Below are positions 48,701 to 55,861 of a stretch of DNA of 56,265 bases, piece by piece (within the stretch, counting starts at the first letter, position 1; every line of letters begins with the position of its first letter). Location of the stretch: NCBI GenBank assembly GCA_028700975.1, contig JAQVRQ010000005.1, positions 1 to 56,265 of the forward strand, given 5' to 3'. The notes beneath the pieces were generated by a model. That model was not told where the DNA came from and searched no databases. It saw nothing but the letters and a program-made list of their open reading frames with translations. Position numbers and translations under genes: made by a program. This stretch comes from Bacteroidales bacterium. GTDB taxonomy: Bacteria > Bacteroidota > Bacteroidia > Bacteroidales > UBA932.

Positions 48701-48903
48701 AATCCAAAACAGCCTGTCTTTTTTAATATAATATCCAGGTTCCTCTCTTTTATTATTCGCTCAAAACTGTCGTACAACAGCTCAGCTCCTCTACCTATAC
48801 CACAAGTACCCATCCCTACAGCAATGTAAGGCTTATCGGGGAGGACCTTCTTTGAAGCACTCTCCCTGAGTTTGTTTAACTCAACTAAGTCTGAGATTCT
48901 CAT
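45739..48903 (-). CDS. HydB-GltD fusion: NuoF-like FMN subunit joined to a GltD/NfnB-like FAD module (HydB2)
   Basis: 1054 residues in four parts. (1) 1-115, thioredoxin-like [2Fe-2S] domain (GTCGIGRGA 32-40, TGCFGFC 63-69). (2) About 150-550, NuoF core: LRGRGGAGFPTG (196-207), CNADEGDPG (225-233), CGEETAL, and an N3-type [4Fe-4S] (C487, C490, C493, C533). (3) 563-650, where a typical HydB would enter its 2[4Fe-4S] ferredoxin: the CEPGVC lead-in remains, but a GltD-type Fe-S domain follows (CENSCPMH 576-583, NPLPSSIGRIC 609-619, C623, C627). (4) 672-1054, FAD motif GSGPAGL (678-684), NAD(P) motif GAGNVAIDAARTA (808-820) with YRR (831-833), YAVGDV, and RCLRC (1039-1043). It probably moves electrons between NADH, a second nicotinamide site (the YRR suggests NADPH) and HydA2. 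It overlaps hydC2 by 23 nt. Confidence 0.92.
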   Translation of the reverse strand: MRISDLVELNKLRESASKKVLPDKPYIAVGMGTCGIGRGAELLYDSFERIIKERNLDIILKKTGCFGFCSEEPLVNIYMPGFPLIIMHNVSEIDVIPIIGGIVKGIMPYRNVLCRIEEWDFITGKFEFGKGLTDYPLWNEIPFFKWQKKIVLRNCGLIVPDDIEEYIAVGGYQPLYKSLFNMTPSSVVEEVKSSKLRGRGGAGFPTGVKWEMMARREAPQKYIICNADEGDPGAFMNRNEIESDPFMLLEGMTIGAFAMGATKGVVYIRAEYPLAVRRLKSAIEQAKAYGLLGDNILNSGFSFDLDIVEGAGAFVCGEETALIHSIEGKSGRPTPRPPYPAEKGLYGMPTNINNVETWCNIPVIITKGGEWFTVTGTEKSAGTKVFSLVGKVKNTGLIELPLGSTLETIVFKIGEGTGTQKRVKAVQTGGPSGGCIPVDYLKTPVDYESLSSLGSIMGSGGMVVMDQDNCMVDVARYFTEFSNGESCGKCTPCREGLAQTLRIINKFTLGKATEADIHALENLGKVIKSTALCGLGQTAPNPVLTTLRYFRDEYDHHMIEKKCEPGVCQELFSALCENSCPMHMNIPRYLQLLKEDKVQDAFESTLRDNPLPSSIGRICHFHCQMKCRREAIDASVSQGDIHRYISDTAYSEGFAQNVYERLMKEKLPQTHKRIAIVGSGPAGLTAAFYLVRLGHDVTIFEAESEAGGILRWGIPKYRLPLDVFDHEVQFIKDLGVNFVFNTRIGEDIKMEDLERDYNIVVLALGAHKDMTLGINGCELDGVLSGMDFLKDVAKGDVPEMGKHVVVVGAGNVAIDAARTAQRFGAEVTVVYRRMKPDMPANKDEIKGAEIEGVNFLFLSTPKEILADTNDKVRGIELMKMACGEIDLSNRRKPVPTGESFILPCDTVIMAVGEEVDASFVKEFGIKTASNGNIETDHFTFTTNHPRIYAVGDVVTGPATAAEAMGIAKKAAEIIDWKLMNKRRFHKLFRGFDYSDEVPLKPEGGNRHYTIKRPLEERIGNFKEINLGYTKEQAYAEASRCLRCDVRVTVNTEEE

Positions 48904-49417
48904 CTTTATTGTCCTCCTGTAAGTTTTGTAATAATTTCTTTATTTGTTCAGAGGTTACATTGCTGTAAATAACTCCGTCCACTGCTACAACAGGTGCTAA
49001 AGCACATTGGCCAAAACAGGCAACCGTTTTAACCGTAATTTGCTTATCCTCTGTTGTGAAAGAGCTCTCTCCCGAATCAAAGGCCTCTTTACACCCCGGC
49101 AGGATAGAGAGATCGTCAAGTAATATCTTAGAACCTTTTGTATGACAGGCAGTTCCCCTGCATACGATAATTGTGTGTTTTCCCTGAGGCTTCAGGTTAA
49201 AAAATGAATAGAAGGTAGCCACGCCATAGATTTGTGACAGAGGTACCTTTACAGATGAGGAGAGATATTCCATACTGGCATCGTCTAGGAATTTAAATTC
49301 GCTTGCCTCCTGTATCTCTTCCATAACAGTAAGCAGCTCGCCCGGCTTCCCTTTGTGCCTGGATACTATCTCGTCAATAACAGTCGTATTGACCCGACTT
49401 TCTTCGAATGCGTTCAT
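48881..49417 (-). CDS. HydC subunit, second set (NuoE-like [2Fe-2S] thioredoxin-fold protein)
   Basis: 178 residues from ATG at 49417, 19 nt after the hydA1 stop; the frame is open to a GTG inside hydA1, which is rejected. NuoE/HydC fold with VPLSQIYGVATFYSFF (58-73) and [2Fe-2S] ligands C86, C91, C134, C138 (CRGTAC, CFGQC). It hands electrons to or from the HydB flavin. Its end overlaps hydB2. Confidence 0.9.
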   Translation of the reverse strand: MNAFEESRVNTTVIDEIVSRHKGKPGELLTVMEEIQEASEFKFLDDASMEYLSSSVKVPLSQIYGVATFYSFFNLKPQGKHTIIVCRGTACHTKGSKILLDDLSILPGCKEAFDSGESSFTTEDKQITVKTVACFGQCALAPVVAVDGVIYSNVTSEQIKKLLQNLQEDNKDENLRLS

Positions 49418-49436
49418 AGGCTCATCTTTTTTTGGT

Positions 49437-51227
49437 TTAAAAATTGGTTCTCTTAATATAAGTTGTGTGCAAAAGTTTGTGCGACTTTTCACCTAATGGT
49501 TTCCCCAGAAAATCTTTATATATTTTCACAATTTCTGGGTTTTGGTGAGATTTTCGTAAAGGCATACCGGAATCCTCTGCGTATATAGCTAATGCTCTCT
49601 TTTTTCTTATCTCCGGATTAGTTGGTATTGGCTGACCTCCGCCTCCTAGACAACCGCCCGGACAAGCCATAAACTCAACAAAATGATAATCGGCTTTACC
49701 CTCTTTCAATGCATCCATAATAAATTTTGCATTAGTAAGACCGTGTGCAACAGCGCATTTTAACTGAACACCATCAAGAAATGCCCAATCTTTCAAAGGG
49801 TTTTCAATTGTAATTGAAGCCTCTTTAACCCCCTCCATACCTCTAACAGGAGTAATATTAAGGTTTTCAAAAGGTACATCTCTACCTGTCACCAATTCAT
49901 ATGCAGTTCTTAAAGCAGCTTCCATAACTCCTCCGGTTGCTCCAAAAATGACTCCTGCCCCAGTGGACTCTCCCATCAGCCTGTCAAAATGCATATCAGG
50001 AAGTTTTAGAAAGTCAATCCCTGCTTGCTTAATCATAATAGCCAGCTCTCTTGTAGTAAGGACATAATCTACATCTCTGTAACCACTATCATTCATTTCC
50101 GGACGAGCAGCCTCAAACTTTTTGGCTGTACAAGGCATTATTGAAACAGAGACTATTTTTGATGGATCAATTTTTTTGGACTTTGCATAGTATGTTTTTA
50201 CAAGAGCACCAAACATCTGTTGTGGTGATTTACAAGATGAAAGATGTCCAAGAAAGTTTGGATAAAGATGTTCAATAAATTTTATCCAACCCGGGGAGCA
50301 GGATGTTGCCATAGGAAGTTTAATATCCTGCCTTTTATCTACCAATACCCCTTTCAATCTTGATAACAATTCCGTTCCCTCTTCCATTATGGTAAGGTCT
50401 GCTGTGAAATCTGTATCCATAACAGCATAAAATCCCAACCTTTTAAGAGCAGCAACCATTTTCCCTGTTACACGTTCACCAGGGTCAAATCCTAGCTCCT
50501 CACCTAATCCCACTCTAACAGCAGGAGCAGTTTGAACAATCACAAACTTTGTTTTATCTGAGAGGGCACTCCAAACCTCCTCAATATAATTTCTCTCAGT
50601 AAGAGCACCTGTAGGACAGTGATTAACACATTGACCACAATTTGTGCATACCACTTCGTTCATTGATTTTTCAAAGAAAGTGGTAATTCTTGCGTGTTCT
50701 CCTTTATAAGACATTGTAAGTGCATTTACACTTTGAAGCTCTGCACAAGTTCTTACACACCTTTGGCACCTGATACACTTGCTGTCATCCTTAATTATTG
50801 AAGGAGAAAAGTTGTCAATAGTATAATTTTTAAACGGGATAAGGTCTAGAAAGTCCTGTGTCATAATTTTATAATCAGAGGCAAGCTTCTGAAGCTCACA
50901 GTTGCCGTTTCTATAGCAACTGGTGCACTCTGCATTATGCTCAGAGAGGAGCAATTCTATAATGTGTTTTCTAGCATTTCTCACCTTTAATGTATTTGTC
51001 AACACCTCCATTCCATCTTCACAAGGTGTTGCACAGGCAGCAGCAAGTCTCTTTTGACCTGCAATCTCAATTACGCAAACCCTGCAATTCCCCGCCACAC
51101 AAAGATCTTTGTGATAGCAGAGTGTAGGGATTATCACTCCCGATTGACGGGCTGCGTCTAAAATAGAGGTACCCTGAGGAACCTCTGTGGTATCCCCGTT
51201 AATTGTGATCTTGATTCTCTTTTCCAT
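49437..51227 (-). CDS. hydA: [FeFe]-hydrogenase HydA subunit, first set (HydA1)
   Basis: 596 residues. [2Fe-2S] ligands C37, C48, C51, C65; His-Cys cluster H97, C101, C104, C110; [4Fe-4S] pairs CIRCQRC (151-157) and CTNCGQC (194-200); H-cluster motifs L1 TSCSPGW (308-314), L2 MPCTAK (364-369) and L3 FMACPGGC (C522, C526). Same design as HydA2 and clearly its paralogue, without the 372-390 insertion. Each has a full set of H-cluster cysteines, so both should be active if matured; HydE/F/G are not in the window. Gap of 18 nt to hydB1. Confidence 0.94.
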   Translation of the reverse strand: MEKRIKITINGDTTEVPQGTSILDAARQSGVIIPTLCYHKDLCVAGNCRVCVIEIAGQKRLAAACATPCEDGMEVLTNTLKVRNARKHIIELLLSEHNAECTSCYRNGNCELQKLASDYKIMTQDFLDLIPFKNYTIDNFSPSIIKDDSKCIRCQRCVRTCAELQSVNALTMSYKGEHARITTFFEKSMNEVVCTNCGQCVNHCPTGALTERNYIEEVWSALSDKTKFVIVQTAPAVRVGLGEELGFDPGERVTGKMVAALKRLGFYAVMDTDFTADLTIMEEGTELLSRLKGVLVDKRQDIKLPMATSCSPGWIKFIEHLYPNFLGHLSSCKSPQQMFGALVKTYYAKSKKIDPSKIVSVSIMPCTAKKFEAARPEMNDSGYRDVDYVLTTRELAIMIKQAGIDFLKLPDMHFDRLMGESTGAGVIFGATGGVMEAALRTAYELVTGRDVPFENLNITPVRGMEGVKEASITIENPLKDWAFLDGVQLKCAVAHGLTNAKFIMDALKEGKADYHFVEFMACPGGCLGGGGQPIPTNPEIRKKRALAIYAEDSGMPLRKSHQNPEIVKIYKDFLGKPLGEKSHKLLHTTYIKRTNF

Positions 51228-51245
51228 TGCTTTAAATGTTTGAGA

Positions 51246-52430
51246 TCAGTATATCATCTCCTCTCTGAAATTCTCAACTATAGATGAGAAGGAGTTTGCA
51301 ACAGACTGCCCCAGTCCACACTTGGCAGTATAGGTCATAGTCTCAGCAAGTTTTAACAACTTGTCAAGATAACCTGCATTCTTCTCCCCTCTTTTAACTG
51401 CCTTTATCCCTCTAAGGAGTTGCTGGCATCCCACACGGCAAGGTGTACACTGGCCACAAGACTCCTCAGCAAAGAAATTAAGATAGTTATCAAGCACATT
51501 AAACATAGATCTTGAGCTGTTAAACAACATCATTGAACCTCCTGTAGGCAGAGATATCCCAACAAGTTTCCCTTGAAATCCTATAGTAGTTTCAGCAAAC
51601 CTCTTTCTAGGCACAAGGAACCCGGAAGCACCGCCTACCTGTACAGCCTTAGTGTCATCATCTCCAAACTCTTCAACAAAATCTGCAAGGCTCATTCCAA
51701 GTTCCAGTTCATAAATACCCGGTTTTGGAGTATCACCGGAAACTGAGAATAGTTTTGTTCCCCTTGAAAATTGCACTCCCAAATCGTAAAAGCGTTTTGC
51801 TCCATATTTGAATATAGTGTAGGTGTGTGCAAGGGTCTCTACATTGTTTATGACAGTCGGTTTATTCAAGTAGCCACAAGATGAGGGGAAAGGAGGTTTG
51901 TTACGTGGCTCACCCCTTTTACCCTCCATAGATTCAAAGAGAGCTGTCTCCTCTCCACAAATATAGGCTCCTGAACCCATAAAGATGGATATTGAAAAGT
52001 CAAATCCAATTGTCTTACAGAATGTTTCAAATTCCAGAATTGCCTTCTCAAGACCCTCTTTGAGGAAAAAATACTCTCCCCTCAAATAGATAAAACCCTT
52101 TTTTGCTTTAGTAACGTGACCGCAAACAGCAATAGCTGTAAGAACTTTAAAAGGAACCCTTGATAAGATTTCTCTGTCTTTAAATGTCCCAGGCTCGCCC
52201 TCATCTGCGTTGCATATTACATATTTTTCATCTGAGTCAATTTCAGATGTTATTTTCCACTTAAGGCCGGTTGGAAAGCCCGCGCCTCCACGACCCTTAA
52301 GTTCAGAGCTGATAAGCTCATTGATTAGTTCGTTAGCCTTTCTACTAAGGCTCTTTTTAAGAACATCTTTCCAATCGTTGTCACTTTTAAAGATAAAATC
52401 TGCTCTTTTAAGAAGATGTGTTGTTGACAT
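51246..52430 (-). CDS. Minimal HydB subunit, first set (NuoF core only, HydB1)
   Basis: 394 residues from ATG at 52430; an ATG six codons earlier (52448) is open, but GGAGG lies 8-9 nt before 52430, so the later start is favoured. NuoF core: LKGRGGAGFPTG near 44-55, CNADEGEPG, CGEETAL, and the [4Fe-4S] motif ESCGQCTPC with a last cysteine in KCGLGQ. The usual HydB N-terminal [2Fe-2S] domain and C-terminal ferredoxin are both absent; the chain ends about 20 residues after KCGLGQ. It binds FMN and NADH. It overlaps hydC1 by 23 nt. Confidence 0.92.
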   Translation of the reverse strand: MSTTHLLKRADFIFKSDNDWKDVLKKSLSRKANELINELISSELKGRGGAGFPTGLKWKITSEIDSDEKYVICNADEGEPGTFKDREILSRVPFKVLTAIAVCGHVTKAKKGFIYLRGEYFFLKEGLEKAILEFETFCKTIGFDFSISIFMGSGAYICGEETALFESMEGKRGEPRNKPPFPSSCGYLNKPTVINNVETLAHTYTIFKYGAKRFYDLGVQFSRGTKLFSVSGDTPKPGIYELELGMSLADFVEEFGDDDTKAVQVGGASGFLVPRKRFAETTIGFQGKLVGISLPTGGSMMLFNSSRSMFNVLDNYLNFFAEESCGQCTPCRVGCQQLLRGIKAVKRGEKNAGYLDKLLKLAETMTYTAKCGLGQSVANSFSSIVENFREEMIY

Positions 52431-52911
52431 TTTCTTTTCCTCCACCATTACTGTTTATGTAACTGGTAAGAATCTCACGGACTTTTTCCGGAGTTAATTC
52501 GTTGTACACTTCTTTGTTAATGAGCATTGCCGGAGCCTTGTGACAAAAACCCAGACAATTTGTTTGAAGTAGAGAGAAGTTGCCATCCGGTGTAGTTTCG
52601 CCTACCTTGATTTTGAGAAGATCCTGGATTGTCAGTAAAATCTGGTTCTCCCCCTTCATTGAGCAGGTAATTGTTTTACATAGCCGAATAATGTATCTAC
52701 CCATCTTTTCGTTTTCAAGAAATGAGTAGAAAGTTGCAGTCCCAAAAACATCTGCAGCTGGCAAGTTAAGTTCTCGTGCAATCTCTGTCATAGAGTATTC
52801 AGAGAGGTATTTTTCCTGTTCAACAACCCCCTGTAATATTGGCAGCAGACTGCTCCTTTCACGTCCGTACCTGTCGGCAAGGCGTTTAATAAGATCTTTA
52901 ATTGGTTCCAT
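52408..52911 (-). CDS. HydC subunit, first set (NuoE-like [2Fe-2S] protein)
   Basis: 167 residues. Helical N-terminus, then LPAADVFGTATFYSFL (50-65) and [2Fe-2S] ligands C78, C83 (CKTITC) and C119, C123 (CLGFC). First gene of the six-gene hydC-hydB-hydA-hydC-hydB-hydA cluster. Its tail (NSNGGGKENVNNTSS) overlaps hydB1. The ATG at 52911 is the only good start. Confidence 0.92.
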   Translation of the reverse strand: MEPIKDLIKRLADRYGRERSSLLPILQGVVEQEKYLSEYSMTEIARELNLPAADVFGTATFYSFLENEKMGRYIIRLCKTITCSMKGENQILLTIQDLLKIKVGETTPDGNFSLLQTNCLGFCHKAPAMLINKEVYNELTPEKVREILTSYINSNGGGKENVNNTSS

Positions 52912-53154
52912 TCCTCAGTTATTAGGTGATTATAATTGAAACGGAGACACAAATAGTAAAAGGGCGAGTAAATTTATAAAAATTAAATAAAACATTAACT
53001 ATCAATTACGATAATATATCAAAACATATACTCTTACATTACAAAGTGTAAGAAAAAAGTTAAACATCTTAACTAAAAAAATAAAAAAAATAGGGTAAAT
53101 CTAAAGTTGTTCGTCTTGATAGCAGAAGAGTCAAACTTTAAAAATGATAAAAAG
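52912..53154. other. AT-rich divergent gap between the hydrogenase operon and a surface protein gene
   Basis: 243 bp with no gene. On the minus strand TACTATTTG at 52950-52958 is a -7-like box with one extra base, 38 nt before hydC1. On the plus strand TAAAGTTG at 53102-53109 has one mismatch from TAnnTTTG. A dyad CTTACA (53033-53038) / TGTAAG (53047-53052) with an 8-nt loop could be an operator. A-tracts at 53073-53091 may bend the DNA. None of these is strong. Confidence 0.35.
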
Positions 53155-54420
53155 ATGAAAACAATTTTTAAACAAATCACAGGACTAATAATTGCAGTCT
53201 TGATGTTAGCTCCGCAAAGCCCGGCATTTTCACAAACTGAAAAAGGGTACTTTACAATTAGCGGGACAGTAAAAGAGAAGTCCTCTCAAAAGAGACTGGA
53301 ATACTCTGTAATTGCACTTAAAGGATCAAATGTTGGAACCATTGCAAATACCAATGGCGAATTCTCAATCAAAATTAAAGTGGGTAGCAATGCAAAGGCT
53401 GTTGTATTTTCTCACCTTGGTTATTCAAATTTTGAATTACCAATTAACGGAGAGGATATAAGAGATGTTGTAATATACCTGGATCAGAAGAGCAGTCAAC
53501 TTGACCCAATTACAGTACTAGGTATGAACGGCAGAGCACTCGTTGAAATTGCTCTGGATAAAGTAGGAGAAAATTACTCAACATCAAAAAGTACACTATC
53601 AGGATTCTACAGGGAGACCGTAAAGAAGAGGAGAAACTACATTAATGTATCAGAAGCAGTTGTAGAAATGTACAAAACTCCTTATCTTGAGGGAGTTGAA
53701 AGAGATGCAGTTCAAATATACAAAGGGCGCAAACTGGTAAGTCCAGATCCAAAAGATACTCTTATGGTTAAACTACTTGGAGGCCCAAACCTTTCGATTT
53801 ACCTGGATATTATTAAAAACCCGGATCTTATTTTAAGCAAAGAGAGTCTTGATATGTACAGCTTCTCAATTAATGAATCTGTAACAATTGGAGAGAGGGC
53901 ACACTACGTTGTAAGCTTTCAGCCTCAGGTCATAATGCCATATGCACTATATAATGGCAAACTATTTATTGATAAGGATAATTTCACCCTTTCAAGAGCA
54001 GAATTCAATCTAAGTATGAGCGACAAAAATAAAGCGACAAAAGCTATACTAAAGAGAAAACCATTTGGAATGCACTTTAAACCTGAAGGAGTATCATTCT
54101 TGGTAACATACAGACAAGATGGAGATATTGCCCTTCTACACTACATAAGAAGCGAACTAAACTTCAAATGTGACTGGAAAAAGCGCCTCTTCTCCACCAG
54201 CTACTCCATTGTTTCAGAAACAGTAGTGACAGATAGTAATCCTGTTGATGTTAAAAGAATTCCATCAAAAGTAGCATTTAAAGATAACCACTCATTATCA
54301 GATAAGGTAACAAACTTTTTAGACAAAAATTTCTGGGAGGAGTACAATATTATCGAACCCGATGAGTCATTGGAAAACGCCGTTGAAAGATTAAGAAAAG
54401 CAATAAACAAGAGCAAATAG
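53155..54420 (+). CDS. Secreted protein with CarbopepD_reg-like domain
   Basis: 421 residues from ATG at 53155 (the frame opens at TTG 53107). A signal peptide ends near PAFS (about 27). A carboxypeptidase regulatory-like beta sandwich comes first (FTISGTVKEKSSQKRLEYS, then NTNGEFSIKI and VVFSHLGYSN). A long beta-rich region to the C-terminus of the kind found in Bacteroidetes outer-membrane-associated proteins follows, with no catalytic motif I recognise. Function unknown. Confidence 0.8.
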   Translation: MKTIFKQITGLIIAVLMLAPQSPAFSQTEKGYFTISGTVKEKSSQKRLEYSVIALKGSNVGTIANTNGEFSIKIKVGSNAKAVVFSHLGYSNFELPINGEDIRDVVIYLDQKSSQLDPITVLGMNGRALVEIALDKVGENYSTSKSTLSGFYRETVKKRRNYINVSEAVVEMYKTPYLEGVERDAVQIYKGRKLVSPDPKDTLMVKLLGGPNLSIYLDIIKNPDLILSKESLDMYSFSINESVTIGERAHYVVSFQPQVIMPYALYNGKLFIDKDNFTLSRAEFNLSMSDKNKATKAILKRKPFGMHFKPEGVSFLVTYRQDGDIALLHYIRSELNFKCDWKKRLFSTSYSIVSETVVTDSNPVDVKRIPSKVAFKDNHSLSDKVTNFLDKNFWEEYNIIEPDESLENAVERLRKAINKSK

Positions 54421-54433
54421 CTATACAAATTAG

Positions 54434-54441
54434 TATATTTG
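54434..54441 (+). promoter_or_regulatory. -7 box TATATTTG for the ECF sigma factor gene
   Basis: TAnnTTTG on the plus strand in the 44-bp gap, 23 nt before the ATG at 54465. Confidence 0.5.
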
Positions 54442-54464
54442 ACAATGACTAAGACTTCCCTTAA

Positions 54465-55007
54465 ATGATAAATGATCTTATACTGATTTATAAAATAAAA
54501 GAGGGGGATATTAAGAGCTTTGAAACTTTGTTTAAAAGCTATTACACCCCCCTCCTTTACTATTCAGTTAAGATAACAGGCAGAACAGATATATCTGAGG
54601 AGATACTCCAGGAATTGTTTTATAACCTATGGAAAAATAGAGAAACACTAAGTATCAGTAGAAATATAAAGAGTTATCTGTATAATTCTATACGTAACAG
54701 ATCAATTGATTACTGCCGGAGACAAAAATTTGAAAAGAGCTCATCTACATCTTTAGACTATTTTAACATAGAAAGTCCGGGAGGAAACCCGGAAGAGAGA
54801 GCAGAAGCAGAAGAGATGGAAAAAATCATTTCCGGAACGCTAGCTAAGATGCCTCCAAGAAGAAGAGATATCTTTATTATGCATAGATTAGGGGAGAAGA
54901 AATATGACGAGATTGCTACTCTATTCTCACTTTCAGTAAAAACTGTAGAGTCAGAAATTGGAAAAGCTCTTAAAATGCTCAGAAAAGAAACAGGATATAC
55001 GAGATGA
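54465..55007 (+). CDS. ECF RNA polymerase sigma factor (Bacteroidetes SusC-type regulon)
   Basis: 180 residues. Region 2 includes YYTPLLYYSVKITG, SYLYNSIRNRSIDYCRRQ; region 4 includes PPRRRDIFIMHRLGEKKYDEIATLF and a helix-turn-helix VKTVESEIGKALKMLRK. It belongs to the Bacteroidetes extracytoplasmic sigma family. It overlaps the FecR gene by 4 nt. It probably directs transcription of the receptor genes that follow. Confidence 0.92.
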   Translation: MINDLILIYKIKEGDIKSFETLFKSYYTPLLYYSVKITGRTDISEEILQELFYNLWKNRETLSISRNIKSYLYNSIRNRSIDYCRRQKFEKSSSTSLDYFNIESPGGNPEERAEAEEMEKIISGTLAKMPPRRRDIFIMHRLGEKKYDEIATLFSLSVKTVESEIGKALKMLRKETGYTR

Positions 55008-55849
55008 AAAAACAACTATCAAATGAGGAGAGGTTAATGACTGATAAAGCGTGGGAAAAGCTAAGAACAAGCCTTGAAAGTGATGGTCTTATTAATGAGC
55101 CTATCAAGAGAAGATCACCCTCCTATAGGTACGCTCTTGCATTTGCCGCAACACTAATTCTAGTTGTTACAGCAGGACTATTTATAACAAAAAATGATGT
55201 GTCGGTAACAGAATACTCATCCATAAATCTATTAAATGACATTCCTGGTACAACTTTAGTGACAAAACTTGAAGATGGCTCAGTTGTATATCTTGCTGAA
55301 AAAACAACAATTAAACACCCTGATAAATTTTCTAATAATGAGAGATTAATAACTCTTGAAGGAGAGGCCTTCTTTGACATTGCCCGGGATGAATCAAAAC
55401 CTTTTATCATAAACTCCGGTAACGCTAAGGTTGAGGTGCTTGGAACCTCATTTGAGCTAATAAGTCATTCAGGAGAGACTGTACTATCTGTTAAAACCGG
55501 CAAGGTTCGTATAACTTTAATAAGCACCGGGATGATGATTGATCTTAACGCTGGAGAGAGGGCAATAGCAGACAATGACGGAGTCAAAAAACTAACATTT
55601 GATGAATACCAGGATTTTCAAAAATACAGATCCCGTATGCATTTCAAAGATCAAACATTAATTAATGTTACAGATATATTAAACAGAAATTTTAAAGACT
55701 TTGAAATAGTTCTTGAACCCGGTATTGAGAAGAGAGAACTCACCGCTACTTTTACAGAAGAGAATATTGAGTCAATGGTTCAATTGATTTGCAACGCACT
55801 TAATCTAAAGTATACCACTCAAGGAAGAGTTATTAAAATCCATATGTAA
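55004..55849 (+). CDS. FecR family anti-sigma factor
   Basis: 281 residues. A cytoplasmic N-terminus of about 45 residues, one membrane helix (YALAFAATLILVVTAGLFIT), then a periplasmic FecR domain (YLAEKTTIKHPDKF, EGEAFFDIARDESKPF, VKTGKVRI) and a C-terminal DUF4974/STN-like domain (TDILNRNFKDFEIVL, LKYTTQGRVIKI). It holds the sigma factor until the receptor signals. Confidence 0.92.
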   Translation: MKKQLSNEERLMTDKAWEKLRTSLESDGLINEPIKRRSPSYRYALAFAATLILVVTAGLFITKNDVSVTEYSSINLLNDIPGTTLVTKLEDGSVVYLAEKTTIKHPDKFSNNERLITLEGEAFFDIARDESKPFIINSGNAKVEVLGTSFELISHSGETVLSVKTGKVRITLISTGMMIDLNAGERAIADNDGVKKLTFDEYQDFQKYRSRMHFKDQTLINVTDILNRNFKDFEIVLEPGIEKRELTATFTEENIESMVQLICNALNLKYTTQGRVIKIHM

Positions 55850-55861
55850 AGGCAGAAGATA

